Below are positions 42,643-51,963 of a DNA stretch of 64,000 bases, one piece after another. Positions within the stretch are counted from its first letter, which is position 1; every line of letters begins with the position of its first letter. This stretch comes from Bacteroidota bacterium (GTDB lineage: Bacteria > Bacteroidota > Bacteroidia > Chitinophagales > Chitinophagaceae), in assembly GCA_030706685.1 (NCBI GenBank), contig JAUZOA010000005.1:53806-117805 (forward strand). The letters run 5' to 3'. Below the pieces are notes generated by a model. The model worked only from the letters and a program-made list of their open reading frames with translations. It ran no database searches and was not told the origin of the DNA. The position numbers were made by a program, and so were the translations under genes.

Positions 42643-43872
42643 ATGCCATTTAATTTATTAGATACAGCAAAAAATTACTTTACGCCTGATTTTGTCAACC
42701 AGGCATCTTCCGGCCTGGGAGAAAGCAGTACCGGTATTTCAAAAGCTTTGTCAGGAATAATTCCCACGGAGTTAGCAGGTATTCTGCGCAAAGCGACATC
42801 CGGCAGTGAAGGCGAAAACAGTGTCTATACTGTCACCAAAGAGGCCGCCGTAGCGTTACCCTCCTCTCCCAGCTTCAGCAGTCTTTCTAATTTGCCGGCC
42901 AGGACCGGCCAGGGGAATTTTCTTTCTAATTTATTCGGTGATAAGCAACCGGGAATAGCCAGTATGATTTCAAAGTTTGCAGGTATTAAGGATTCTTCTG
43001 CCTCTTCTTTAATGAACATGGGGCTCCCGGCAATTATGGGTCTTTTGGGTAAACATGCTGAACAAAATCATATGTCTGCAAGCGGGTTATCAGGATTTTT
43101 ATCTTCCCAAAAAGATCAAATCCTGCAAGCCATGCCATCCGGCCTTTCTTCATTAGCCGGTATGACAGGATTGGGTGGTGTAAAATCCGGGGTAGTAAAC
43201 CGCAGTGAGGAAGCAGTAAAAAAATCAGGAAGACTGAAATGGATAATGATACTACTCGTTGTCCTGGTTGGCATTGCATTAGTCTGGTTCTTTACGAGAG
43301 AAAGCAATAAAACTCCCACCAATATTCCGCCGACTGAATCAACTGTTGGCGCAAAAACAGATAATACCCGAACAGTTTCCGCTGTACCGGCTACCACCGC
43401 TCCTGAATTAATAAAAGTGAAATTGCCAAATGGCATAGAATTGAATGCTTATAAAGGTGGAATCGAAGATCAGTTAGTAACTTTCTTAAGCGGAAACTGG
43501 ACATCAATGAGTGATGACGCATTAAAAGCTAAATGGTTCGATTTTGACAATCTTAATTTTAACACAGGCAGCGCTATTTTGACGCCCGAAAGCGCAACGC
43601 AACTCAATAATATTGCCCAGGTATTAAAGGCTTTCCCTGCTGCAAAAATTAAAATCGGTGGTTATACTGATGCATCCGGCAATGCTGCCGCTAATAAAAA
43701 GCTTTCACAGGATCGTGCTGACGCGGCCAGATCGGGGTTAATAAGACTTGGTGTCGGCGCCCAGGTAATCGGCGCAGAAGGCTATGGCTCTGAATTTGCC
43801 AAATATCCTGCTACAGCATCTGAACAGGAAAGGGATGCTGACCGCCATGTATCAATAAGCGTAAGGAAATAA
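42643..43872 (+). CDS. DUF937-OmpA fusion membrane protein
   Basis: 409 aa. The N-terminal half (about 1-180) is a Gly/Ser/Leu-rich DUF937 (YidB-like) region. One TM helix follows at about 201-219 (LKWIMILLVVLVGIALVWFF), a Thr/Pro linker, and an OmpA-like peptidoglycan-binding domain (about 290-409) with FDNLNFNTGSAILTPESATQL, GGYTDASGNAAANKKLSQDRA and RDADRHVSISVRK. The TM should anchor it in the inner membrane with OmpA in the periplasm. A TTTATTTG octamer at 42600-42607 is a likely -7 box (one mismatch). Confidence 0.85.
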   Translation: MPFNLLDTAKNYFTPDFVNQASSGLGESSTGISKALSGIIPTELAGILRKATSGSEGENSVYTVTKEAAVALPSSPSFSSLSNLPARTGQGNFLSNLFGDKQPGIASMISKFAGIKDSSASSLMNMGLPAIMGLLGKHAEQNHMSASGLSGFLSSQKDQILQAMPSGLSSLAGMTGLGGVKSGVVNRSEEAVKKSGRLKWIMILLVVLVGIALVWFFTRESNKTPTNIPPTESTVGAKTDNTRTVSAVPATTAPELIKVKLPNGIELNAYKGGIEDQLVTFLSGNWTSMSDDALKAKWFDFDNLNFNTGSAILTPESATQLNNIAQVLKAFPAAKIKIGGYTDASGNAAANKKLSQDRADAARSGLIRLGVGAQVIGAEGYGSEFAKYPATASEQERDADRHVSISVRK

Positions 43873-43925
43873 ATATCTTTTCACGTCATTGATACTTTAT
43901 TTAAGCGCCTGGTATTGGGGCCCGG

Positions 43926-43976
43926 GAGAATCGCAGGGAAACAAAAAGTTACAGGGAATTAAGCTCTGCGATTCTC
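43926..43976 (+). terminator. 11-bp perfect inverted repeat after the OmpA gene
   Basis: GAGAATCGCAG (43926-43936) pairs with CTGCGATTCTC (43966-43976) around a 29-nt loop. A T-rich segment (CTATCTTTTC) follows. Probably ends the OmpA transcript. Confidence 0.55.
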
Positions 43977-44240
43977 TCTATCTTTTCTATATAATTAATT
44001 CCAACTGGTTTCAAAATATCCCTGCATCATGTCAACGCTATCTGTTTTATAGCAGGCGAGTCAGTTATCATGAGAAGTTCTTACTGGTCGCTGGATGATT
44101 TTGGTCAGTTCTTTTTAATAGTGCTACGGCTATATTCACACTTGTTTTCCAGGAAATAAAAAAGACAGGTAACCTGCTTGTGTTAACATACTGTGATTCA
44201 AAGCCAGGTCTTATCCATGCCTGGTTTAAACCCGAAGATT
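43977..44240. promoter_or_regulatory. Upstream region of the GH-A-like gene with a lone dyad
   Basis: TGATTTTGGTCA (44096-44107) is a perfect dyad without a tandem partner. TATATTCA starts at 44131 (29.5 bp). As a single copy it could be coincidental. Confidence 0.3.
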
Positions 44241-45482
44241 ATGAAAAGAATTATTACGCTTATAACTATGGCCGGGTATTTTTTATCATCATTCCTTCCG
44301 ACCATGGGCCAGGTCACGACTTTAGCGACAAAGCAATCACCCAGGGAAAATATTGATATTCCGGATCAGTATAGCGCTTTATATCATGAACTTGATGAAT
44401 CGCTCCGTGAAGCTAACCAGCGCTATCCTGTTACGAAAGGAATTTCCTGTCCGCTGGTAGCTCCCGAACTCTTTATGGCAGGGAGTGGGTTCGGTACTGC
44501 CGCACCCGGCTCACAACGCTGGAATGATTTGCTCGCTATACTCGACGCATTCAGGGCTATGGGAATAAATGCTGTGTCAGTTATGATAGCTTCCCCTGAT
44601 TTGACCTTCAGTGATTCAGTAGCCCTTATCGGGTTCTATCAGGGCCTTGCCAATGAAATACACTCGCGCAATATGAAACTCTATATAGAGTATTTTGACA
44701 ACCCGCCATTCAGCCCCCATGCCCACAAAGGCTGGCAGGATACTCCCGATGGAAAGAAGGACTTTCTGAAGATGAAAGAGAAGGAGCTGACTATGATTTA
44801 TCGGGAAATCAAACCCGATTTCCTGAGCCTTATTACGGAGCCGGGAACCATGATCCGGTGGTCACATCTCTCCTTTTCTGCAACGGAACTAGCGAATTGG
44901 GTCGGGGAAGTGACCCTTCGCATGAAGAGTACAGGAGAGAGTCATAATACGTTGTTGGGCGCCGGAGCGGGTACCTGGGAAACGGACGATTTTATCATCA
45001 AATTCGCACAACAGGCAAACCTGGATTACGTGGATATTCATCTCTATGCCTTAAACACAAGCGTAAATGACAATGCTGCCAGGTTAGACACATTAGTCCG
45101 GAAAGTCAGGGAGATAAGACCCGGAATAATGGTGACGATCGGTGAAACCTGGCTCTACAAGCATGGGATAGAGGAGTCAAAAACCATCTATGCGGAAGCA
45201 TTTTTTCGGGACAATTTTAGTTTCTGGAGCCCGCTGGACCAACAATTCCTGAAACTCCTGGTGGGAATAGCCCAGAAAGAAAACATCTCCGTCCTTGCTC
45301 CGTATTTCAGCCAGTACTTTTTTACTTACTATACTTTCGGAGACCCAGAGTGCAGCAAGTTGCCCCAGTGGCCGGCCAGCGTTCCCGTATCCTGGAATAA
45401 GGCCATCGAATCAATTCGCAACCACCAGGTTTCTGCGACCGGCAAAGTAATGAGTTCGCTATTGGATCAATCATGCCAATGA
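44241..45482 (+). CDS. Secreted TIM-barrel glycoside hydrolase-like protein (clan GH-A type)
   Basis: 413 aa from ATG 44241 (MKRIITLITMAGYFLSSFLPTMGQ signal peptide); the in-frame start at 44193 precedes the signal peptide. (beta/alpha)8 landmarks: LDAFRAMGINAVSVMIA, MKLYIEYFDN, a Glu after strand 4 in FLSLITEPGTM (acid/base position) and another in VTIGETWLYKHG (nucleophile position). This two-Glu layout fits clan GH-A. I cannot place it in a numbered GH family. It precedes SusC/SusD and may act on the same substrate. Confidence 0.68.
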   Translation: MKRIITLITMAGYFLSSFLPTMGQVTTLATKQSPRENIDIPDQYSALYHELDESLREANQRYPVTKGISCPLVAPELFMAGSGFGTAAPGSQRWNDLLAILDAFRAMGINAVSVMIASPDLTFSDSVALIGFYQGLANEIHSRNMKLYIEYFDNPPFSPHAHKGWQDTPDGKKDFLKMKEKELTMIYREIKPDFLSLITEPGTMIRWSHLSFSATELANWVGEVTLRMKSTGESHNTLLGAGAGTWETDDFIIKFAQQANLDYVDIHLYALNTSVNDNAARLDTLVRKVREIRPGIMVTIGETWLYKHGIEESKTIYAEAFFRDNFSFWSPLDQQFLKLLVGIAQKENISVLAPYFSQYFFTYYTFGDPECSKLPQWPASVPVSWNKAIESIRNHQVSATGKVMSSLLDQSCQ

Positions 45483-45843
45483 AAATTTTATCGGTAAGCC
45501 CGGTTGTCATAAATCTTCTGTTTGATAACAACCAGGATAGTCGTAAGGTCACGCCATTATTATATAAGTATTTTGCTTAATGAGTTTACGCCTTTGTTGA
45601 GGTTGTCAAATAAAAAAAGCCCTTCGCTTTCTTAAAGGACTTCGTGATTCTGTTTAGCCAACGTTCATACTGCCGGCCATCTTTTTACTTATGTCAAAAC
45701 CTGCGTAAACTAACGACAGTTTGGTCAATAATTATAATCCCTTTATTTTTAATAAAGATTTCATCTTCTGCCTCCGTTTCACAGAGAGAGCCGTTTCCCT
45801 ATGATTGAGAAAAATACGATTGCTAATTTTAAAACTGCCTAAA
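45483..45843. repeat. Gap with dispersed tRNA-3'-end-like repeat, copy B
   Basis: 45606-45676 contains a stem (GCCCTTCGCTTTC...AAAGGAC) and the shared core CTTCGTGATTCTGTTTAGC. Together with copies A (41491) and C (50351) it forms a family. Downstream, before susC, an AT-rich promoter region has TAATTTTA at 45824. Confidence 0.5.
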
Positions 45844-48798
45844 ATGAGAAAAGAAACAAAATTCTTGACGCTATTATTTGCGTTAATGCTGCCCGCTTGT
45901 CTTTTTGCGCAAATTGTAATTAATGGCCGTGTAACGGAATCTAAAACCAATAATCCTCTCGAAGGGGCTACTGTTTTAGTAAAAGGAACTACTAATTCAA
46001 CACAGACCGGTGCGGATGGAAAGTTTACCATTAGTGTAAAAAATTTACAGGTAAAACTGGTGATAAGTTATGTGGGATACCTGTCCCAAACAGTGGATGC
46101 CAGCACTAATATCGCCGTCAGCCTTTCGGTTGACAACACCAACCTGGGTGAAGTAGTGGTAACAGGCCTGGCCACTTCCGTAAAAAGGGCTAATCTCGCC
46201 AATGCTGTTGCATCTGTTTCAGCAAAAGATCTTGTAGGCACCACGGTACAATCAACCGTTGACGGAGCTTTGTATGGAAAGTTTACAGGTGCGAATATCT
46301 CTGCTAACTCAGGCGCGCCCGGCGGAGGTATCTCGGTAAAGCTTCGGGGTATCACTTCATTGGTAGCTAATTCACAACCCTTATTTATTGTTGACGGGGT
46401 TTATTATGACAACTCCTCGATTAATGCCGGTTTGAATGTAGTTTCAAAAGCAGCCGGGCAGGGAAGCATCCTTTTCCAGGATGACCCCTCCAACCGTGTC
46501 GCTGATCTTGATCCGCAAGATATTGATCATCTTGAAATTTTAAAAGGCGCGTCGGCCGCTGCCATTTATGGGTCAAGAGCCGCCGGTGGCGTGGTGATCA
46601 TTACCACAAAAAGGGGAAAGACCGGCAAACCCAGGATTGAAATCGATCATTCCATAGGTATGCAGATGCAACTGCACAAACTGGGCCAGCGTGAATGGGA
46701 CGACACAAAGGTCCAGGCGGCTTTTGGCGCATCAGGGCTGGCTTATTATACCGCCAATGGCAAGAAAATATATAATTATGAAAAGGAGCTATACGGTAAC
46801 AATGGCCTGATGAATAATACAAGGCTTAGTGTAAGCGGCGGCAACGAAAGAACGACCTACTATGCAGGTTTTACCCGTAAGGATGATGAAGGTATAGTAA
46901 AGAAAACAGGCTACCGGAAAACATCTTTCCGCTTAAACCTGACTCAAAAAGTAACTGAGTTTCTTGACCTGGCCGTGAATGCTAACTATGTTGAATCAGA
47001 AGCTAACCGCGGATATTTTAATAACGATAATACCAGTACGACACTGGGCGTTTCATTCGTATCCACTCCATCATGGGCTAATCTTTACCCTGATGCAAAC
47101 GGGAATTATCCTAATAACCCCTTTGCTCCTTCCAATTTTATTCAGACAAGAGACCTTATTACCAATAAGGAAAAGGTCAATCGTACTTTACTGGGAGGTA
47201 ATGCTACCTGGAAAGTTTTCACTAAGGATAAACAGGACCTTAAAATAATTGCCCGTGGAGGTATTGATTATTATACACTGAATACCATCGCTATTTTTCC
47301 GCAGGAACTGCAGTTTGAAAAAGACGGGAATGGTACAAACGGGGTATCTATTTATGGAACCACTATAACAAGAAACAGCAATTATAGCTTTATTGCCGTA
47401 CATGAATTCAGGCCAAACAGTATGTTGAACTTCCGCACCCAGGCTGGTATTACGGAAGAGAATGTAGACATCAATAATGTGGTGAATACAGCCACTCAAT
47501 TGATCGGTACACAAACAAATGTCAACCAGGCGGGTTCCATATCTGTGGCCCAGTTAAGAACCCTGCAAAAAGATCGTGGTTTTTTCGTACAGGAAGAGTT
47601 TAATTATAATGATATTGCCATTATCACGGCGGGTCTCCGGGGCGATAAGTCATCAAGAAATGGGGACGCCAATAAATTGTACTATTATCCCAAATTATCG
47701 GGAGCATTTAATATTCACCAGTTGCCATCCTGGAGTTCCGGTAAGATCAGCCAGTTAAAAATAAGGGCCGCCTATGGTCAGTCGGGCAACTTTGCACCGT
47801 TTGGCGCTATCTATACCCCGCTTGTACCCGTAGTATTCAATGGAAGTACCGGTTCCCTGATCGGGTTGACTGAGGGCAATAATTTATTAGGGCCGGAGAA
47901 ACAATCAGAACTTGAAACAGGTGTAGATGTCGGTGTTCTGCACAACAGGATCACCCTTGAGTTCACTTATTACACGAAAAAAGTAGATGACCTGCTGCTG
48001 AATGTTCAGATACCCACTTCAACCGGGTTCTCTTTTGCCTGGAAAAATGTTGCGTCCATTCGAAATAAAGGGGTCGAAATAGGATTGAATGCAGTACCCA
48101 TTAAAACAAAAGATTTGAAATGGACTTCCCAGGTAAATTTCTGGAAGAATACCGCTAAAGTTACCAAACTGGATGTACCCGCGTTTAATACCGGAGCTTT
48201 TGGAGCAACTCTTGGAACTTACAGAATCCAGGAAGGAAAAAGTCCAACACAGATCGTAGGCATAGCCGGGCCGGGGGATAAAACAGATCCTGAATCCGGG
48301 CTGGGTGTTTTTGGCGACGCTGAACCTGATTTTCAATTATCATTTTTAGAAAATCTTACTTATAAGAACTGGGAATTCAATGTTCTCCTGCATTGGAAGA
48401 AAGGAGGAAGAAATATTAATCTTTCGACTTTGCTATCCGATATTTTTGGCACATCACCTGATTATGATAAAAAATCGCTGGATCCAACGGGAGCGCTTGC
48501 CAACGGACCTTACCGTCTTAATGCATTGGGAACAACTGCAAAACCATGGGTAGAAGACGCGAGTTATGTCAGGATACGGGAAATAGGATTGAGCTATCAT
48601 TTACCCAAAGTATGGTTTAAGAATATTGCCGATGTGAAAGTGGGCTTCTCAGGACGTAATCTCTTCAATTGGTTTAAGTACAACAGCTATGATCCGGAGG
48701 TCAGCAATTTTGGCACCAACGCTATCTCGAGCAATGTGGAGGTCACGCCATTCCCTTCTGCGAAGAGTTTCAATTTCAACATAAACGTTAACTTCTGA
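45844..48798 (+). CDS. SusC/RagA-type TonB-dependent outer-membrane transporter
   Basis: 984 aa from ATG 45844 (MRKETKFLTLLFALMLPACLFAQ signal peptide). Carboxypeptidase-like domain at about 25-100 (INGRVTESKTNNPLEGATVLVKG), then the plug domain with LGEVVVTGLATSVKRANL (TonB box region), DLDPQDIDHLEILKGASAAAIYGSRAAGGVVIITTKRG. The beta-barrel follows, ending RNLFNWFKYNSYDPEVSN and a terminal aromatic (VNF). Imports oligosaccharides or other oligomers with SusD. The pair is the core of a polymer-utilisation locus; no ECF sigma/anti-sigma is adjacent. Confidence 0.95.
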   Translation: MRKETKFLTLLFALMLPACLFAQIVINGRVTESKTNNPLEGATVLVKGTTNSTQTGADGKFTISVKNLQVKLVISYVGYLSQTVDASTNIAVSLSVDNTNLGEVVVTGLATSVKRANLANAVASVSAKDLVGTTVQSTVDGALYGKFTGANISANSGAPGGGISVKLRGITSLVANSQPLFIVDGVYYDNSSINAGLNVVSKAAGQGSILFQDDPSNRVADLDPQDIDHLEILKGASAAAIYGSRAAGGVVIITTKRGKTGKPRIEIDHSIGMQMQLHKLGQREWDDTKVQAAFGASGLAYYTANGKKIYNYEKELYGNNGLMNNTRLSVSGGNERTTYYAGFTRKDDEGIVKKTGYRKTSFRLNLTQKVTEFLDLAVNANYVESEANRGYFNNDNTSTTLGVSFVSTPSWANLYPDANGNYPNNPFAPSNFIQTRDLITNKEKVNRTLLGGNATWKVFTKDKQDLKIIARGGIDYYTLNTIAIFPQELQFEKDGNGTNGVSIYGTTITRNSNYSFIAVHEFRPNSMLNFRTQAGITEENVDINNVVNTATQLIGTQTNVNQAGSISVAQLRTLQKDRGFFVQEEFNYNDIAIITAGLRGDKSSRNGDANKLYYYPKLSGAFNIHQLPSWSSGKISQLKIRAAYGQSGNFAPFGAIYTPLVPVVFNGSTGSLIGLTEGNNLLGPEKQSELETGVDVGVLHNRITLEFTYYTKKVDDLLLNVQIPTSTGFSFAWKNVASIRNKGVEIGLNAVPIKTKDLKWTSQVNFWKNTAKVTKLDVPAFNTGAFGATLGTYRIQEGKSPTQIVGIAGPGDKTDPESGLGVFGDAEPDFQLSFLENLTYKNWEFNVLLHWKKGGRNINLSTLLSDIFGTSPDYDKKSLDPTGALANGPYRLNALGTTAKPWVEDASYVRIREIGLSYHLPKVWFKNIADVKVGFSGRNLFNWFKYNSYDPEVSNFGTNAISSNVEVTPFPSAKSFNFNINVNF

Positions 48799-48839
48799 TG
48801 CAGATGAAACCCTATTTTATCATTCACAAACTAAGAAAT

Positions 48840-50156
48840 ATGAAATACTATCATAAAAACATAATCGCTATCATTCTTTCCTCCCTAGTAGTTTTTTCGT
48901 CGTGCAAGGTGGAGCCCATTAATGACCCTAATAACCCCGGTTTGGGACCCATTTCGGCCAATCCTACATTAGGAGAAATTCAAAACCTGGTCACGGGCAT
49001 TGAATCAGGCATGAGAGATAATATTAACTTTTACCTGGATGATGCCGGCGTAATCGGACGTGAATTTTATCGTTTTTCTACCTCGGACCCCCGATTTACA
49101 TCAGACCTGCTGGGTAAAGGAACAGCTGTGCTGGATAATAACACCTTTTATATTACCAACCCTTTTGCGGCAAGATACCGTGTAGTAAAAAACGCCAATA
49201 TCTTATTGGATGGTCTTACCCATACTACAGCAACCATTACGGATGCCCAGCGTAAAGTGGGTAAAGCCTACGCCAATACCATAAAAGCACATGAACTTTT
49301 GATGGTACTGAACCTTGAATATGATAATGGGATCCGGGTGGATGTATCCAACCCCGATGCATTGGGCCCTTTCTTAACGAGAGCTCAATCTACTGATGAA
49401 ATCGCCAATTTACTGAATACGGCTTATACAGATCTTAGCGCCAACGCAGCCGCTATTTTTCCGTTTTCCACTACTCTTTTCAGTAACACTGCCGGTGAAT
49501 TTGCGAAATTCAACCGGGCGCTTGCGGCAAGAGTAGCCGTTTATAAATCTGACTGGAACGGGGCCCTCACTGCTCTGACCAATTCATTTTTTAACCTCAA
49601 CGGTGATCTGAATGCGGGAGCGTTTTATTATTTCTCATCCGCCGGGGGGGACCAGTTGAATCCCATGTTTTTCCCTCCTAATTCAAGTGGTGAGGCAAGA
49701 GTGGCGCAACCCTCATTCATTACGAATGCTGACCCCGGGGATACGCGGCTAAGCAAAACTCCCCTGAGAGCCAGTTCCACTACACAAGACGGGTTAACCA
49801 GTAATTATGATTTCTTTGTTTACAAGACCAATATTGATAAAATACCTATCATCCGCAATGAAGAATTGCTGCTGATATATGCTGAAGCCAAAACCCAGTT
49901 AGGCGGGGCCTCCAATTTCACCGATGCCATAACGGCTATCAATAAAATCCGCAATGCCGCAAGCCTGGCAAATTACAGCGGGGTTGTTTCACAAGCGGCT
50001 CTCATTGACGAGATGCTAAAGCAAAGAAGATACTCCCTTTATGGCGAAGGTCACAGGTGGATTGATATGCGGCGGTACAACAGGCTGAATACATTACCCA
50101 TTGACCGTGCGGGTGATGATATCTGGGTACAGTTTCCGCGGCCTGCTAATGAGTAA
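48840..50156 (+). CDS. SusD/RagB-type surface lipoprotein
   Basis: 438 aa from ATG 48840 (MKYYHKNIIAIILSSLVVFSSC), with a lipobox Cys at about residue 22. SusD features: PNNPGLGPISANPTLGEIQNLVTGIESG, TPR-like helices, RNEELLLIYAEAKTQLGG and the C-terminal RYSLYGEGHRWIDMRRYNRL. Binds substrate on the cell surface over SusC. Shorter than the classic ~500-550 aa SusD. ATG 48840 is 41 bp after the SusC stop, so they are cotranscribed. Terminator at 50173-50213. Confidence 0.93.
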   Translation: MKYYHKNIIAIILSSLVVFSSCKVEPINDPNNPGLGPISANPTLGEIQNLVTGIESGMRDNINFYLDDAGVIGREFYRFSTSDPRFTSDLLGKGTAVLDNNTFYITNPFAARYRVVKNANILLDGLTHTTATITDAQRKVGKAYANTIKAHELLMVLNLEYDNGIRVDVSNPDALGPFLTRAQSTDEIANLLNTAYTDLSANAAAIFPFSTTLFSNTAGEFAKFNRALAARVAVYKSDWNGALTALTNSFFNLNGDLNAGAFYYFSSAGGDQLNPMFFPPNSSGEARVAQPSFITNADPGDTRLSKTPLRASSTTQDGLTSNYDFFVYKTNIDKIPIIRNEELLLIYAEAKTQLGGASNFTDAITAINKIRNAASLANYSGVVSQAALIDEMLKQRRYSLYGEGHRWIDMRRYNRLNTLPIDRAGDDIWVQFPRPANE

Positions 50157-50172
50157 GAGAAAAAATGCTACC

Positions 50173-50213
50173 ATCAAAAGCTCTTTCTTTCCAGGAAGGG
50201 CTTTTGATTTTTA
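50173..50213 (+). terminator. Intrinsic terminator of the susCD operon
   Basis: ATCAAAAGC (50173-50181) pairs with GCTTTTGAT (50200-50208), with inner pairing of CTTTCC/GGAAG, followed by TTTTAT. Confidence 0.8.
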
Positions 50214-50540
50214 TAGCGTGACCGGTGTTCTGACCAAATCGAAGGATACCCTCCCCCGTCGTCGTGAGCGTTCTATACGATAATAAAAAAAATGATAGGG
50301 TTGTTATGATTAGTCAAAGACCAGTCATTGGCCTCAACGGGGCCATCAAATAAATAAAGAAACACTATGCTTTCGTAAAGGACTTCATGATCCCGCTTAG
50401 CATGAGTGCAGGCTCTTTTAAAGAAGATCTATCAGGAATCAGCAAATTGTGAAAGCCAGGTTGAATGAAAACCGGGTCATTACCATAGAAGTTTGAAAAC
50501 ATTCATCATTTTATTTTAGCTCCCTGTTACCCGCAATTTA
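50214..50540. repeat. Gap with dispersed tRNA-3'-end-like repeat, copy C
   Basis: 50346-50413: ATCAAATAAATAAAG, then CTTTCGTAAAGGACTTCATG and ATCCCGCTTAGC, matching copy B over most of its length. Nothing else is seen between the susCD terminator and the convergent cytochrome operon end at 50541. Confidence 0.5.
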
Positions 50541-51953
50541 TTATTTTTTCGCTTTTACCTCCATGGTATCTGTTGGCAATGTCTCCAGCGAATAACCGCC
50601 GGAATCAACCTGTGTCTTTGGAAAAGCATTTTGCAATGCTGGCCAATCTGCCTTGCTGACATTTGTCTGGTAAAGAAATAACGAAAGAAGGGTTTTGATT
50701 TCTTTTAGTTGCAGAACCCCGGCTGCTGTTACCCTTGTTCCAACAAGATTCAAATATTGCAGTTTTTGAAGTGACTTCAATTGTATAATCCCTTTATCCG
50801 ATATAACAGTATGTTCGATACTTAGCCGTGTGAGATTATGTAACTGTGAAATAAGGGTCATATCGGTATCATTCAGGTTGGTATTGCCGATCTTCAACCA
50901 TATTAATTGTTCTTTCAACGATAACAACAACCGGAGGTCATCATTGGTGATCAACGTGTCGGAAATGAAATCGGCCATAAGGTAATTGCTGTTTTGAGCC
51001 ACGGGTAAAACAACAATCCCCTTACGCTTTAATTGTTCCATCATTTTATCATCGGCTTTCTTTACCGGTTTTGCGGGGATACTGGTTACCGCACTCTTTA
51101 CTTCGGGCTCATTTTGCAGAGCCAGCAACACAGGTTTTATCCTATCCGGCTGATCAGTCTCTTTTACTTTTTTTGTAAAACTGGCGCCGTTATTTATCCA
51201 CCAATACAATAAAGCAACCTGGTTTTCAGAAGGCTGCGGTTTTTCTTTTGGCGACATGTGACCCTCATTATCTACCGGCAACAATAATCGCTTAATTATT
51301 TCACTGTTACCTGCATTTCCGGAAATGATCACTTTCCCGTCTTTCCCGCCTTTCATCAGCATCAGCGTATCATCCATTCGCAGTTTGCCTTTTTGTTTAT
51401 TGGCGCCATGACAGGAATAACATTTGGTTTGCAGTATGGGTCTCACTATATTTTCATAAATCAGCGCTTCCTGCACATCAGGCAAAGGTTTTATGACTGT
51501 TGCCGGGATACTATCACCCTTAAAAATGTCCCCTAAAGGTTTTGTGAGGTAATCAGATCCATGTGTTAGTGAACCACCCAGGTGTCCTGTAACCAGGATC
51601 AATAAAAATAGCACAACCGAAAGAATTGTTTTGCTGAAAGGCTTACCTGAATTTCTTTGTTTCAGCCATACAAACCATGAGATAATTCCAACGGATATGC
51701 CCATCCATTGATGCCAATTGATCAATACAAGATCATAATCGTCGCTGACTGACAAAAGATAACCGGTAATACAGGATATCGTAGCGCCTACCGCCCCCCC
51801 TAATAATATAACAGGAATAGCTGGCCTGAGTGAAACATATTTATCCTTCCCCGAGAGCCATTGCAATAATAAACCGGCCAGTAAAAAACCGATTGGCAAA
51901 TGGACAAGTACCGGGTGAAAGTGAGCGATAAATTCGATGATGGAGGCAAGCAC
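50541..51953 (-). CDS. DUF2231-like membrane protein with planctomycete-type cytochrome c domain and LRR
   Basis: 470 aa. Four N-terminal TM helices (about 12-30, 43-65, 78-95, 106-124) of the DUF2231 kind (HFHPVLVHLPIGFLLAG). Then a PSCyt1-type heme domain with IVRPILQTKCYSCHGANKQKG (C-x2-C-H) and distal HMSPKEKPQPSENQV, a hydrophilic linker, and 5-6 leucine-rich repeats (LHNLTRLSIEHTVISDKGIIQLKSL). The heme faces the periplasm. Last gene of the four-gene operon. Confidence 0.85.
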   Translation of the reverse strand: MLASIIEFIAHFHPVLVHLPIGFLLAGLLLQWLSGKDKYVSLRPAIPVILLGGAVGATISCITGYLLSVSDDYDLVLINWHQWMGISVGIISWFVWLKQRNSGKPFSKTILSVVLFLLILVTGHLGGSLTHGSDYLTKPLGDIFKGDSIPATVIKPLPDVQEALIYENIVRPILQTKCYSCHGANKQKGKLRMDDTLMLMKGGKDGKVIISGNAGNSEIIKRLLLPVDNEGHMSPKEKPQPSENQVALLYWWINNGASFTKKVKETDQPDRIKPVLLALQNEPEVKSAVTSIPAKPVKKADDKMMEQLKRKGIVVLPVAQNSNYLMADFISDTLITNDDLRLLLSLKEQLIWLKIGNTNLNDTDMTLISQLHNLTRLSIEHTVISDKGIIQLKSLQKLQYLNLVGTRVTAAGVLQLKEIKTLLSLFLYQTNVSKADWPALQNAFPKTQVDSGGYSLETLPTDTMEVKAKK

Positions 51954-51963
51954 TAAAAAAAAT

